In this document: positions 41,797-49,913 of the stretch, piece by piece
Layout of the letters: each line of letters starts with the position of its first letter
Numbering within the stretch: the first letter of the stretch is position 1
Source: Lysobacterales bacterium
Lineage (GTDB): Bacteria > Pseudomonadota > Gammaproteobacteria > Xanthomonadales > Xanthomonadaceae
Length of the DNA stretch: 64,000 nt
Assembly: GCA_019510125.1 (NCBI GenBank)
Contig: JAEKKX010000007.1
Span: 124,001 to 188,000, forward strand
Direction of reading: 5' to 3'
Notes under the pieces: generated by a model
Database searches by the model: none
Told to the model about the DNA's origin: nothing
What the model saw: the letters and a program-made list of their open reading frames with translations, nothing else
Translations under genes and position numbers: made by a program

Positions 41797-42210
41797 CGCA
41801 TCCCGGCCCCTCATCCGGCCTTCGGCCGCCTTCTCCCCGCCTGCGGGGAGAAGGAAAGGGCCATGCGGGAAGTAAGGGACTTCGGCAACCTTCCACGAGC
41901 GCCGGATCGGTGTCCGCTGTTCCCTCTCCCCGCAGGCGGGGAGAAGGAAACGCCGGCGGCGGGGACTAAGCGACTTCGGGAGCGTTCCACGAACGCCGGA
42001 TCGGCGCCTGCTTTCCCTCTCCCCGCGTGCGGGGAGAGGGTGCCCGAAGGGCGGGTGAGGGGCGAACGGAGCGGTGGATGCGGAAGTGGCGACGCCGTCG
42101 CCGAAGCTGGCCATGCACGTTTGCCCAGTGCGTGTGATGCGCGGGTCGCATCGGCGCTTGCGCGCAGCTCCTCGCATTCGTCGAGTAACAGCATCCGCGG
42201 TCGGTCTTGC
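41797..42210. repeat. Complex palindromic repeat array, unit 1 (414 bp)
   Basis: The unit begins with CGCATCCCGGCCCCTCATCC and contains three hairpins: a perfect 12-bp stem with a 2-base loop at 41829-41854 (CCTTCTCCCCGC arm), an imperfect one around 41926-41943, and a perfect 12-bp stem at 42015-42040 (CCCTCTCCCCGC arm). It ends with a 135-base tail (42076-42210) that recurs in unit 2. Compared with unit 2 it holds about 90 extra bases, apparently an extra copy of the middle section. Confidence 0.88.
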
Positions 42211-42536
42211 CGCATCCCGGCCCCTCATCCGGACTTCGGCCACCTTCTCCCCGCAGGCGGGGAGAAGGAAACGGAGGGGCGGGGAGTAAGCGACTCCGGG
42301 AGCGTTCCACGAACGCTGGATCGGCGCCTGCCTTTCCCTCTCCCCGCGTGCGGGGAGAGGGTGCCCGAAGGGCGGGTGAGGGGCGAGCGGAGCGGTGGAT
42401 GCGGAAGTGGCGACGCCGTCGCCGAAGCGGGCCATGCACGTTTCGTTTGCCCAACGCGGGCGGCGCGCGGGCCGCATCGGCGCTTGCGCGCAGCTCCTCG
42501 CATTCGGCAAGCAGCAGCATCCGAGGTCGGTCTTGC
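42211..42536. repeat. Complex palindromic repeat array, unit 2 (326 bp)
   Basis: This copy repeats the same start, the CCTTCTCCCCGC hairpin (42243-42268), the linker with AGCGTTCCACGAACGC, the CCCTCTCCCCGC hairpin (42336-42361), the GTGCCCGAAGGGCGGGTGAG segment and a 140-base tail (42397-42536) closely matching 42076-42210 of unit 1. The tail contains CGCTTGCGCGCAGCTCCTCG, identical in both units. Confidence 0.88.
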
Positions 42537-42746
42537 CGCATCCCGGCCCCTCATCCGGCCTTCGGCCACCTTCTCCCCGCTTGCGGGGAGAAGGAAACGG
42601 AGGGGCGGGGAGAAGGAAACGCCGGGACGGGGAGTAAGCGACTTCGGGAGCGTTCCACGAGCGCCTGATCGGCGCCCGCCTTTCCCTCTCCCCGCGTGCG
42701 GGGAGAGGGTGCCCGAAGGGCGGGTGAGGGGCGGGCGGAGCGGTGG
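42537..42746. repeat. Complex palindromic repeat array, unit 3 (truncated, about 210 bp)
   Basis: The third copy has hairpins at 42569-42594 and 42684-42709 with the same 12-bp arms, and the same linkers, but the 140-base tail is missing after GAGCGGTGG at about 42746. Between the hairpins a GGGGAGAAGGAAACG segment is duplicated. The unit sizes of hundreds of bases rule out a CRISPR array. The whole stretch 41621-42818 otherwise holds only the cstA upstream region (41621-41796), in which no clear promoter was seen. Confidence 0.85.
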
Positions 42747-42818
42747 GGCGTCGAGAAGCAAACGACGGGGGAGGAAACCCGGCGGCGTGCCGTGGATGCC
42801 GGGTCGGCGCGTTCTCGC

Positions 42819-43217
42819 TCAACCTTCTCCTTCACTTTCCCCGCGAGCGGGAAGCGTGGGTCCGGAAGGCAGGCGAGGGGCGGTCAGCGCCGTCGCGATG
42901 GCGGCCAGGACATCGTCGATCCGGAGCAGGACGTCGTCGTTCCAGAAGCGGATCACGCGGTATCCCTGCGTCTCCAGCCAGCGCGTGCGGGCGGCATCGT
43001 GCGCTTCGCGGTCGAGGTGCTGGCTGCCGTCGAGTTCGATGATCAGCCCGGCCTCCAGGCAGACGAAATCCGCGACGAAGCGGCCGATGCGGTGCTGTCG
43101 GCGGAACTTGCGGTCGAGCAGGCGTCTGTCTCGTACGTGTCGCCACAGCGCGTGTTCCGCCTCGGTCCGGCGCCGGCGCAGGGTGCGTTCGCGATCACGG
43201 GGGCGGGGTCCGCGCAT
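42819..43217 (-). CDS. DUF559 endonuclease-like protein with repeat-derived C-terminus
   Basis: The 132-residue protein has the DUF559 domain, distantly related to Vsr-type and restriction endonucleases: RTEAEHALWRHVRDRRL, the FRRQHRIGRFVADFVCLEAG strand and LIIELDGSQHLD carry the putative catalytic D and E-x-D residues, followed by GYRVIRFWNDDVL. The last 17 residues (LPSGPTLPARGESEGEG) are encoded by a degenerate copy of the palindromic repeat next to the gene. The true substrate of DUF559 proteins is unknown. The ATG at 43217 gives the common family N-terminus. Confidence 0.82.
   Translation of the reverse strand: MRGPRPRDRERTLRRRRTEAEHALWRHVRDRRLLDRKFRRQHRIGRFVADFVCLEAGLIIELDGSQHLDREAHDAARTRWLETQGYRVIRFWNDDVLLRIDDVLAAIATALTAPRLPSGPTLPARGESEGEG
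42825..42883. repeat. Degenerate single copy of the palindromic repeat inside the DUF559 gene end
   Basis: The sequence CCCCGCGAGCGGG with flanking CTTTC and GAAGCGTGGGTCCGGAAGGC follows the same order as the CCCTCTCCCCGC hairpin and its GTGCCCGAAGGGCGGG neighbour in the array, with several substitutions. It covers the last 20 or so codons and the stop codon of the DUF559 gene, so the reading frame ends inside the repeat. Confidence 0.65.
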
Positions 43218-43364
43218 GGGCAGCGTCCGAAGGCGATCCCGGAAGGATGCCGTCGCCGAAGAGGCGGGTCTGTCGGAAGTGTCCGAACGCGATGTCGGCG
43301 AATGCGGTCGCGTGCCGTGGCGTCGTTGCGATCGGGATGGGGCGGCGTCAGGGGGCGCGTCGCG

Positions 43365-44405
43365 CTACAGCCACTTCACCTTCTTCAGGTAGCGGTACAG
43401 CACGATGCAGACGACGGCGACGACGACGATCATCACCGCATAGCCGTGGCGGGTGTGGATTTCGGGCATGAATTCGAAGTTCATGCCGTACCAGCTCGCG
43501 AGCAGGGTCGGGACCGCGAGCAGTCCGGCCCAGCCGGCGAGTTTCTTGACCACTTCGCCCTGGTGGATGGTCACCATCGACAGGTTGACGCCCATCGCGG
43601 CGCTGAGCATTTCGCGCTGGGTGTCGATCACGTCGTTGACGCGGACGACGTGGTCGAGCACGTCGCGGAAGTAGAGCTTGGCCTCGTCCGTGACCTGGGT
43701 CATCTGGGTGCGGGTGAGCTGGGCGAGGATGTCCTGCAGGGGCGCCACCGCCAGCCGCAACTGGGTGAGTTCCTTCTTCAGTTCGTAGAGCTTGACGATC
43801 GTGTCCTTGCGCCAGGTCTCGGCGAAGATCTCGTGTTCCAGCGCGTTCAGTTCGTCGCGGAAGTCGTTGACGATCGGCTGGTAGTTGTCGACGATGAAAT
43901 CGAGGATGCCGTACAGCGCGAACGCCGGCCCCTGCGCCAGCAGTTCGGGTTCGCGCTCGAAGCGGTCGCGCACCTGGCGATACGACAGCGACGCGCCGTG
44001 GCGGACGGTGATCAGGAACCGCGGGCCGATGAACACGTGGGTCTCGCCGAAGCGCACGTGGCCCTCGATCAGTTGCGCGGTATGCACGGCGAGGAACAGC
44101 GACTTGCCGTAGGCCTCGATCTTCGGGCGCTGGTGGGCGTGGTGGGCGTCCTCGATCGCGAGGTCGTGCAGGCCGAACTCCTCCTGCAGCTTGTCCAGCA
44201 GCGCCTCTTCCGGCTCGTACAGACCGACCCAGATGAAGCTGCCGTCGTCGACCGCGAGGACGTCGCTGATCGCGTCCAGGCCGATGTCTTCGCGGGTGCC
44301 GTCGCGGTACACCGCGCAGTTGACGACGCAGGCCGGCAGCGGGCGCGCGGGCGAGGCGGGGGAAGCCGAAGCGGGAGCGGCGGGCGAGGGCGACGGCGTC
44401 TGCAT
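43365..44405 (-). CDS. corA: Magnesium/cobalt transporter CorA
   Basis: CorA is a pentameric inner-membrane Mg2+ channel. The 346-residue protein has a large cytoplasmic N-terminal domain (VVNCAVYRDGTREDIGLDAI; EEFGLHDLAIEDAHHAHQRPKIE), a long stalk helix and two C-terminal membrane helices. The signature GMN is present in LASWYGMNFEFMPE. The first 30 residues are Ala/Ser/Pro-rich and not conserved. An ATG nine bases further upstream (44414) is also possible; neither has a clear ribosome binding site. Confidence 0.95.
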   Translation of the reverse strand: MQTPSPSPAAPASASPASPARPLPACVVNCAVYRDGTREDIGLDAISDVLAVDDGSFIWVGLYEPEEALLDKLQEEFGLHDLAIEDAHHAHQRPKIEAYGKSLFLAVHTAQLIEGHVRFGETHVFIGPRFLITVRHGASLSYRQVRDRFEREPELLAQGPAFALYGILDFIVDNYQPIVNDFRDELNALEHEIFAETWRKDTIVKLYELKKELTQLRLAVAPLQDILAQLTRTQMTQVTDEAKLYFRDVLDHVVRVNDVIDTQREMLSAAMGVNLSMVTIHQGEVVKKLAGWAGLLAVPTLLASWYGMNFEFMPEIHTRHGYAVMIVVVAVVCIVLYRYLKKVKWL

Positions 44406-44452
44406 GCGCGGCATCGTGCCGCGATCGGCCGGTGGCGGCAACCCGCGGCCGC

Positions 44453-45670
44453 TCAGGCCGGCGCGTCGCCGCGGCGGCCCGCGGCCAGCAGCGCGAGGTG
44501 CAGCGGCAGCAGCAGGGCGATCCAGTGCGCGTTCGCCTGCGGCAGCAGCGACAGCCAGTGGACGAACAGCGCGGCGACGGCCGCCGCCGCCTGCGTCCCG
44601 AGCACGACGCGGAACACCGTGCCCGGCGCGCGGCCGCGCAGGCCGCGCCAGGCGCCCGGCAGCAGCAGCCAGGCGGTCGGCGGCAGCAGCAGCAGGTTGC
44701 GGTTGGCCCAGGCGAAGCGGTGCTCGGTGCCCAGCCACAGGAACAGCATGGTCGCGCCGAGCGCGCCGGCGACCAGCCAGAACAGTCCGGCGACCGCCAT
44801 CGCCGTGCGCGGCCGCCGTGCGCGCAGCAGCAGCCAGGCGATCGCCAGGCCCGCACCGCCCAGCGCCCACGGCCACACCGGCAGCGCCTGCTCCCGCGGT
44901 TCCGGCGCGATCCGCTGCGGCGCGACCGTCTCCTCGGCGGCGACCAGCGGGCGGCCGTCGGGCAGCCGCGCCTCGCGCAGGCCCTCGGCCAGGCGCATCG
45001 GCACGTAGGCCTCTTCCCAGCGCGACATCGGCGCGTCGGCGGCGGGGCCGAGGCCGACGTCGAAGCCCCAGCGCATCCACCAGGCCGGCCGCGCCAGCCG
45101 CACCGCCTCGCTGCGGTAGGTGTTGCCGCGCGAGCGCGCCGACAACTGCGTGCGCAGTGCGCCGCCGAGGGCGCGATCGACCGCGTCGCGCACCCGCGTG
45201 GCGCAGTTGTCGGTGAAATAGTCGTAGCGGTAGCGCGCGTTCTGCGGCTGCGCGTTCTCGGCCAGCGCCCGCGCCATGTCCGCGGCCTGCGCGGGGGTGA
45301 GGTCCAGCCACTGGATGCGCACGCCGCGGCCGGTCTGCAGGTAGTAGCCGAGGTCCTCGCGCCACGGCAGCTCGGCCAGCCGGTAGACCATGTCGCCGCG
45401 CACGAAGCGGCCGACGAAGTCCGGTTCGCCCGGGTCGAAGATGCCGAAGTTGTACGAGACCGGTTCGGCACCCGGATATTCGACGACGATGGCGTTGTGG
45501 CCGAAGCGCTCGAAGAAGATCTCGCCCGGCAGCATCGTCGCCACGCCGATCCGCGGCGCGACGGCCGCGGCCGGCTCCGCGGCGCGCACCGACAGGCTGC
45601 AGAGCAGGGCGAGCGCGGCCGCGAACAGCGCGACCGCGACCGCGACCGCGTGCAGGCGGCTATGCGGCAT
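44453..45670 (-). CDS. DUF4105 membrane protein
   Basis: The 405-residue protein starts with a signal-like hydrophobic segment (HAVAVAVALFAAALALLCSL), followed by the DUF4105 domain with a papain-like arrangement of residues: FERFGHNAIVVEY near 55 contains a conserved histidine, and DYFTDNCATRVRDAVD contains a conserved cysteine near 152. After about residue 265 there are four or five membrane helices. The catalytic role is an inference. It overlaps the 3' end of corC by 11 bases. Confidence 0.83.
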   Translation of the reverse strand: MPHSRLHAVAVAVALFAAALALLCSLSVRAAEPAAAVAPRIGVATMLPGEIFFERFGHNAIVVEYPGAEPVSYNFGIFDPGEPDFVGRFVRGDMVYRLAELPWREDLGYYLQTGRGVRIQWLDLTPAQAADMARALAENAQPQNARYRYDYFTDNCATRVRDAVDRALGGALRTQLSARSRGNTYRSEAVRLARPAWWMRWGFDVGLGPAADAPMSRWEEAYVPMRLAEGLREARLPDGRPLVAAEETVAPQRIAPEPREQALPVWPWALGGAGLAIAWLLLRARRPRTAMAVAGLFWLVAGALGATMLFLWLGTEHRFAWANRNLLLLPPTAWLLLPGAWRGLRGRAPGTVFRVVLGTQAAAAVAALFVHWLSLLPQANAHWIALLLPLHLALLAAGRRGDAPA

Positions 45671-46544
45671 GCACGCTCACGTGCAGCGTGTGCAGGCGGC
45701 GGGCGTCGGCATGCGCGACCCGGAAGCCGAAGCGGTCGAGCGTCAGTTCCTCGCCGGCCTCGGGCAGGTGGCCGATCGCCGCGGTGATCAGGCCGCCGAT
45801 GGTGTCGTACTCGTCGTCGGCGAAGTCGGCGCCGAAGCGCGCGTTGAAATCGGAGATCGGGGTCAGCGCATCGACCAGGTACTGGCCGTCGGCCTGGGCC
45901 GCGATCAGCGCGTCGGGGTCCTCGGCGTCGTCGTGTTCGTCGTCGATCTCGCCGACGATCTGTTCGAGCACGTCCTCGATCGTCACCAGCCCGGCGACGC
46001 CGCCGTACTCGTCGATCACGATCGCCATGTGGTTGCGCGACTGCCGGAATTCGCGCAGCAGGATGTCCAGGCGCTTGCTTTCGGGCACCAGCACCGCCGG
46101 GCGCAGCAGTTCGCGCACGGTGCCGGGGCCGTCGTCGGCGACCACGCCGCGCAGCAGGTCCTTGGCCAGCAGGATGCCGAGGATCTCGTCCTTGTCCTCG
46201 CCGTGGACCGGGAAGCGCGAATGGCCGGATTCGACCACCTGCTTCATCAGCGGCACGAACTTGCCGTCGACCGGCAGCGCGACCATCTGCGCGCGGGGAA
46301 TCATGATGTCGCCGACGCTGAGGTCGGAGATGGCCACGGCGCCTTCCATGATCCGCAGCGTGTCGGCGTCGATCACGCCGTCGGCCTGCACGTCGCGCAG
46401 CAGTTCGACCAGATCGTCCTGATTGTCGGGCTCGCCGGAGATCGCGGCGGTCAGGCGGGAGAACCAGGAGCGCCGCTTCTCGGGGGCCTTCTCCTGCGGT
46501 TTCGCGGCGCCTTCCGGCGCGCGGGTACTGTCGTCCTCGGACAT
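45660..46544 (-). CDS. corC: HlyC/CorC family (CBS domain) protein, CorC
   Basis: The 294-residue protein is cytoplasmic, with paired CBS domains (VGDIMIPRAQMVALPVD; VPESKRLDILLREFRQSRNHMAIVIDEYGGVAGLVTIEDVLE) and the C-terminal CorC_HlyC domain (YDTIGGLITAAIGHLPEAGE). E. coli CorC has been linked to Mg2+ and Co2+ efflux together with CorA. The gene lies 76 bases after ybeY, the standard phoH-ybeY-corC order. In many genomes lnt follows; here DUF4105 and corA do. Confidence 0.94.
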   Translation of the reverse strand: MSEDDSTRAPEGAAKPQEKAPEKRRSWFSRLTAAISGEPDNQDDLVELLRDVQADGVIDADTLRIMEGAVAISDLSVGDIMIPRAQMVALPVDGKFVPLMKQVVESGHSRFPVHGEDKDEILGILLAKDLLRGVVADDGPGTVRELLRPAVLVPESKRLDILLREFRQSRNHMAIVIDEYGGVAGLVTIEDVLEQIVGEIDDEHDDAEDPDALIAAQADGQYLVDALTPISDFNARFGADFADDEYDTIGGLITAAIGHLPEAGEELTLDRFGFRVAHADARRLHTLHVSVHAA

Positions 46545-46620
46545 CGTCGTCTTGGGGGCGGCCTTGGAGGCCGGATGGATCAGTGTAGCGCGTCCCGCAC
46601 CGGTCAGGCGGCGGGCGGCC

Positions 46621-47112
46621 TCAGTCGCGGACCCGGTAGGGGTCGTCGATGCCGAGCGCGGCCAGGATCTCGCGTTCCAGCCGCTCCATGCACTCGGCTT
46701 CGCGCTCGTCCTGATGGTCCATGCCCAGCAGGTGCAGCATGCCGTGGACGGTCAGGTGGGCGTAGTGGTGCCGCGCCGGCTTGGCCTGCTCCGCGGCCTC
46801 GCGCGCCACCACCGGGGCGCACAGCACGACGTCGCCCATCAGCGGCAGGGTCACGCCCTTGGGCAGCTTCACGCCCTCGGGCAGTTCGCCCGGGAAGCTG
46901 AGCACGTTGGTCGCGTAGTCCTTGCCGCGGTAGTGGCGGTTGAGCGCGCGGCCCTCGTCCTCGCCGACGATGCGGATGGCGATGTCCGCTTCGCGGATGC
47001 GGCCCTCCAGCGCCGCCGCGACCCAGCGCCGGAAACTCGCCGCCGCGGGCACGCCGGTTCGTGCGGTGGCGTAGCCGACGGCGACGTCCAGGCGCACGGG
47101 GCCCTGGGTCAC
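46621..47112 (-). CDS. ybeY: Endoribonuclease YbeY
   Basis: YbeY is a zinc-dependent RNase needed for 16S rRNA 3' maturation and 70S quality control. The 163-residue protein shows [10 protein letters not shown] and the metal motif [15 protein letters not shown] (H-x3-H-x5-H) near residue 125. The GTG at 47112 overlaps the phoH stop by four bases (GTGA); a longer frame upstream lies inside phoH. Confidence 0.95.
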   Translation of the reverse strand: MTQGPVRLDVAVGYATARTGVPAAASFRRWVAAALEGRIREADIAIRIVGEDEGRALNRHYRGKDYATNVLSFPGELPEGVKLPKGVTLPLMGDVVLCAPVVAREAAEQAKPARHHYAHLTVHGMLHLLGMDHQDEREAECMERLEREILAALGIDDPYRVRD

Positions 47113-48122
47113 GACGGGTCGCCTTCGCCGCGCGCGGCCTTCGCCGCCTGCGCGTCGTACGCGCGCACGATCTTCGCCACCAGCGGGTGGCGCACGACGT
47201 CCCGGGCCTCGAAGAAGGTGAAACTGACGCCGTCGACGTCGCGCAGCACTTCGATCGCGTCGCGCAGGCCGGACTTCACGCTCTTCGGCAGGTCGATCTG
47301 GCTGATGTCGCCGGTGACCACCGCGGTGCTGCCGAAGCCCAGCCGGGTGAGGAACATCTTCATCTGCTCGACGGTGGTGTTCTGCGCCTCGTCGAGGATC
47401 ACGAACGCATCGTTGAGCGTGCGCCCGCGCATGTACGCCAGCGGCGCGATCTCGATGACGTTCTTCTCCAGCAGCCGCGCCACCTTCTCCACGCCGAGCA
47501 TCTCGTACAGCGCGTCGTACAGCGGACGCAGGTAGGGATCGACCTTCTGCGACAGGTCGCCGGGCAGGAAGCCGAGCTTCTCGCCGGCCTCCACCGCCGG
47601 GCGTACCAGCACGATTCGCTGGATGCGCGAAGTGTTCAGCGCCTCGACCGCCATCGCGACCGCGAGGAAGGTCTTGCCGGTGCCGGCCGGGCCGACGCCG
47701 AAATTGATGTCGTGGGTGGCGATCGCGTGCAGGTACTTCTGCTGGTTCGCGCCGCGGCCGCGCACGGTGCCGCGCTTGACCTTCACCGCGACGTCCTGCG
47801 GCGCGTAACCGGCATTGGCGTCGCCGGCGTCGGCGTCGGCCTCGTCGGCGCCGAGGCGCAGGTGGATCGCCGGTGCGTCGAACACGGTGTCGGCGGCTTC
47901 GGCATAGAGCGCGCGCAGCAGCTTCTCGACGGCGGCCACGGCGGCCGCGTCGTCGCCGCTGACGCGGAACAGGTTGCCGCGGTTCGCGATTTCCACGCCG
48001 CGGCGCAGTTCGATCTGGCGCAGGTGGGCGTCGAAGGGGCCGACGAGGTTGGCGAGACGTTCGGGGTCGGCCGGGTCCAGCGCGAAATCGCGGTGGTGAC
48101 TGTGGAGCGCTTGGGTCTGCAT
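47109..48122 (-). CDS. phoH: PhoH-like ATPase
   Basis: PhoH/PhoL proteins are ATPases of the helicase superfamily that act with YbeY in RNA metabolism. The 337-residue protein has an N-terminal KH-like region, Walker A in [17 protein letters not shown] near residue 145 and Walker B in [12 protein letters not shown], followed by [15 protein letters not shown] 48122 ([10 protein letters not shown]) is the better start; ATG 48161 would add 13 residues without support. Confidence 0.94.
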   Translation of the reverse strand: MQTQALHSHHRDFALDPADPERLANLVGPFDAHLRQIELRRGVEIANRGNLFRVSGDDAAAVAAVEKLLRALYAEAADTVFDAPAIHLRLGADEADADAGDANAGYAPQDVAVKVKRGTVRGRGANQQKYLHAIATHDINFGVGPAGTGKTFLAVAMAVEALNTSRIQRIVLVRPAVEAGEKLGFLPGDLSQKVDPYLRPLYDALYEMLGVEKVARLLEKNVIEIAPLAYMRGRTLNDAFVILDEAQNTTVEQMKMFLTRLGFGSTAVVTGDISQIDLPKSVKSGLRDAIEVLRDVDGVSFTFFEARDVVRHPLVAKIVRAYDAQAAKAARGEGDPS

Positions 48123-48193
48123 AGGCCGCGCAGGGTAGCGCGGGCCGGGGGCGAGCGCCATGCGGGGGCGCCGTTCGTCGGCCGGTCATCGAC

Positions 48194-48216
48194 ATTAATT
48201 AATCGGTCAATTAATT
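48194..48216. promoter_or_regulatory. AT-rich palindrome upstream of the TetR gene (predicted operator)
   Basis: ATTAATTAATCGGTCAATTA and the following bases (48194-48216) form an inverted repeat: AATTAAT at 48197-48203 and ATTAATT at 48210-48216 are exact complements around a six-base centre. It is the most AT-rich spot in the window and lies nine bases before the TetR ATG, in the gap of a divergent pair (phoH on the other side). Such a dyad is what a TetR dimer binds, so autoregulation is likely. Confidence 0.65.
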
Positions 48217-48224
48217 TTTTCCGC

Positions 48225-48902
48225 ATGCCCGCCGTCCCGCCATCGCCCCAGCGCCCGCCCCGCCGTCCCCGGCGACGGTCCCCCGGCCGTCCCGCCGGGG
48301 ACGCCGGCGACCTCCGTGCCCGGCTGCTCGACGCCGCGGTCACCGGGTTCGCCCGCCGGGGCATCGCCGGCAGCACGCTGCGCGACATCGCCCGCGACGC
48401 CGGCACCACCCCGGCGCTGGTCCACTACTACTTCGGCAACCGCGATGCGCTGCTGGAGGCGGTGATCGAGGAGCGCCTGATGCCGGTGATGCAGGCGCTG
48501 CGCGCGCCGCTGCTGGCCGCCGGCGACGACCTGCGCGCGCTGGTCCGCGGATTCGTGCGCGGGGTGCTGGACATCGCCATGGCGCACCCGTGGCTGCCGC
48601 AGTTGTGGGTGCGCGAAGTGCTGCACGAAGGCGGCGGCCTGCGCGGGCTCATGTTCGACCGGATCGGCCCGCTGCTGCCGCGGATGCTCGCCGTGCGCTT
48701 CGCGCAGGCGCAGGCCGACGGGCAGCTCAACCCGCGCCTCGATCCGCGCCTGCTGGTGCCCTCGCTGGTGGGCCAGACGATGTTCCTCGCCGCCAGCGCG
48801 CCGATCTGGCGCGGCGTCTTCGGCGCCGACGACATCGACGCCGATGCGCTGTGCGGCCACGTCCTCGCCCTGCTCGAATCCGGTCTGGAGCTGTCCGAAT
48901 GA
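48225..48902 (+). CDS. TetR family transcriptional regulator
   Basis: The 225-residue protein has the TetR helix-turn-helix domain after a Pro/Arg-rich N-terminus: RLLDAAVTGFARRGIAGSTL, DIARDAGTTPALVHYYFGNRDALLEAVI. The C-terminal ligand domain is helical. The ATG at 48225 is not preceded by a Shine-Dalgarno sequence but by ATTTTTTCCGC, so the transcript may be nearly leaderless. It overlaps the next gene by four bases (ATGA) and is thus the first gene of an exporter operon, an arrangement like E. coli cecR-ybhGFSR. The protein itself resembles CecR only in the DNA-binding part. Confidence 0.92.
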   Translation: MPAVPPSPQRPPRRPRRRSPGRPAGDAGDLRARLLDAAVTGFARRGIAGSTLRDIARDAGTTPALVHYYFGNRDALLEAVIEERLMPVMQALRAPLLAAGDDLRALVRGFVRGVLDIAMAHPWLPQLWVREVLHEGGGLRGLMFDRIGPLLPRMLAVRFAQAQADGQLNPRLDPRLLVPSLVGQTMFLAASAPIWRGVFGADDIDADALCGHVLALLESGLELSE

Positions 48903-49909
48903 ACGACCATCCCTCCTCCCGCGTCCTGCGCATCGCCGGCCCGCGACCGTTCGTCGCGATGGCCCTCGCGGTGTCCGTTGCGGTGTCGGTCGCGCTGCTC
49001 GGCGGCTGCCGCGAGTCCGCCGACCAGGCGCTCGGCACCCTGGAGTACGACCGCATCACGCTGCCCGCGCCCGCCGCTGAGCGGATCGTGGCGATCGCCG
49101 TGCGCGAGGGCGACCGGGTGAAGGCCGGCGCCGAAGTGATGACCCTGGAGGCCACCCGCACCGCCGCGCAGACCGACGCCGCGCGCGCCCAGGCCGAGCA
49201 GCAGCGCGACGCGCTGGCGGAACTCGAGGCGGGCACCCGCAGCGAGCAGCTCGTGCAGGCGCGGGCGCAGCTCGCGGGCGCGCAGGCGCAGGCGCGCGAC
49301 GCGCAGGCCTACCTCGCACGGGTGACCCCGCTCGGCAGCCGCCAACTGGTGGCGAAGGCCGACATCGATCGCGCCCGCGCCACGGCGCAGAGCGCCGACG
49401 CCCAGGTCCGCGCCGCGCAGGCCGCGCTGTCCGAACTCGAACACGGCGCGCGCCGCGAACGCATCGCCCAGGCGCAGGCGGCCGCGCGCGCGGCCGAGGC
49501 CCAGGTCGCGGCGCAGGCGGTCGCGCTCGACAAGCTGCGCATCGTCGCGCCGCGCGACGCCCGGATCGACAGCCTGCCGTACAAGCTCGGCGACCAGGCG
49601 CCGGTCGGGTCGGCGCTGGCGATCCTGCTGGTCGGCGACGCGCCGTATGCGCGGGTCTACGTGCCCGAACCGATGCGCGCCTCGGTGAAGGTCGGCGACG
49701 CCGCCACGGTCCACGTCGACGGCGTCGCGACCGCGCTCCGCGGCCGCGTGCGCGCGATCCGCAGCGACCCTGCGTTCACCCCGTACTACGCGCTGAGCGG
49801 CAAGGACGCGGCGCGGCTGAGCTACCTCGCCGAGATCGCGCTCGACGGCGCCGCCGACCTGCCGGCCGGGCTGCCGGTGCAGGTCGAATTCGCGGCCGGG
49901 GCGAAGTGA
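48899..49909 (+). CDS. HlyD family periplasmic adaptor (YbhG-like, possible lipoprotein)
   Basis: The 336-residue protein is a membrane-fusion adaptor. Its N-terminal segment (FVAMALAVSVAVSVALLGGC) ends in a lipobox-like LLGGC at residue 37. The barrel-sandwich half-motifs (PAAERIVAIAVREGDRVKAG, LRIVAPRDARIDSLPYKLGD) flank a long coiled-coil hairpin rich in Ala, Arg, Gln from about 85 to 205. It would link the ABC exporter to an outer-membrane channel; no such channel gene is in this operon. Confidence 0.91.
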   Translation: MNDHPSSRVLRIAGPRPFVAMALAVSVAVSVALLGGCRESADQALGTLEYDRITLPAPAAERIVAIAVREGDRVKAGAEVMTLEATRTAAQTDAARAQAEQQRDALAELEAGTRSEQLVQARAQLAGAQAQARDAQAYLARVTPLGSRQLVAKADIDRARATAQSADAQVRAAQAALSELEHGARRERIAQAQAAARAAEAQVAAQAVALDKLRIVAPRDARIDSLPYKLGDQAPVGSALAILLVGDAPYARVYVPEPMRASVKVGDAATVHVDGVATALRGRVRAIRSDPAFTPYYALSGKDAARLSYLAEIALDGAADLPAGLPVQVEFAAGAK

Positions 49910-49913
49910 ACGC

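Noticed and set aside
41797-42746. CRISPR-like repetition
   Set aside because: Units are 210-414 bases long, contain nested hairpins and lack regular 30-base spacers; there are no cas genes.
41623-43392. Long open frame on the plus strand (589 codons) and matching ones on the minus strand (41758-42822) with repeated PLPACGERVPEGRVRG-like peptides
   Set aside because: They are translations of the palindromic repeats in several frames, with no family similarity and no ribosome binding site. Such repeat-derived peptides are a known annotation artefact.
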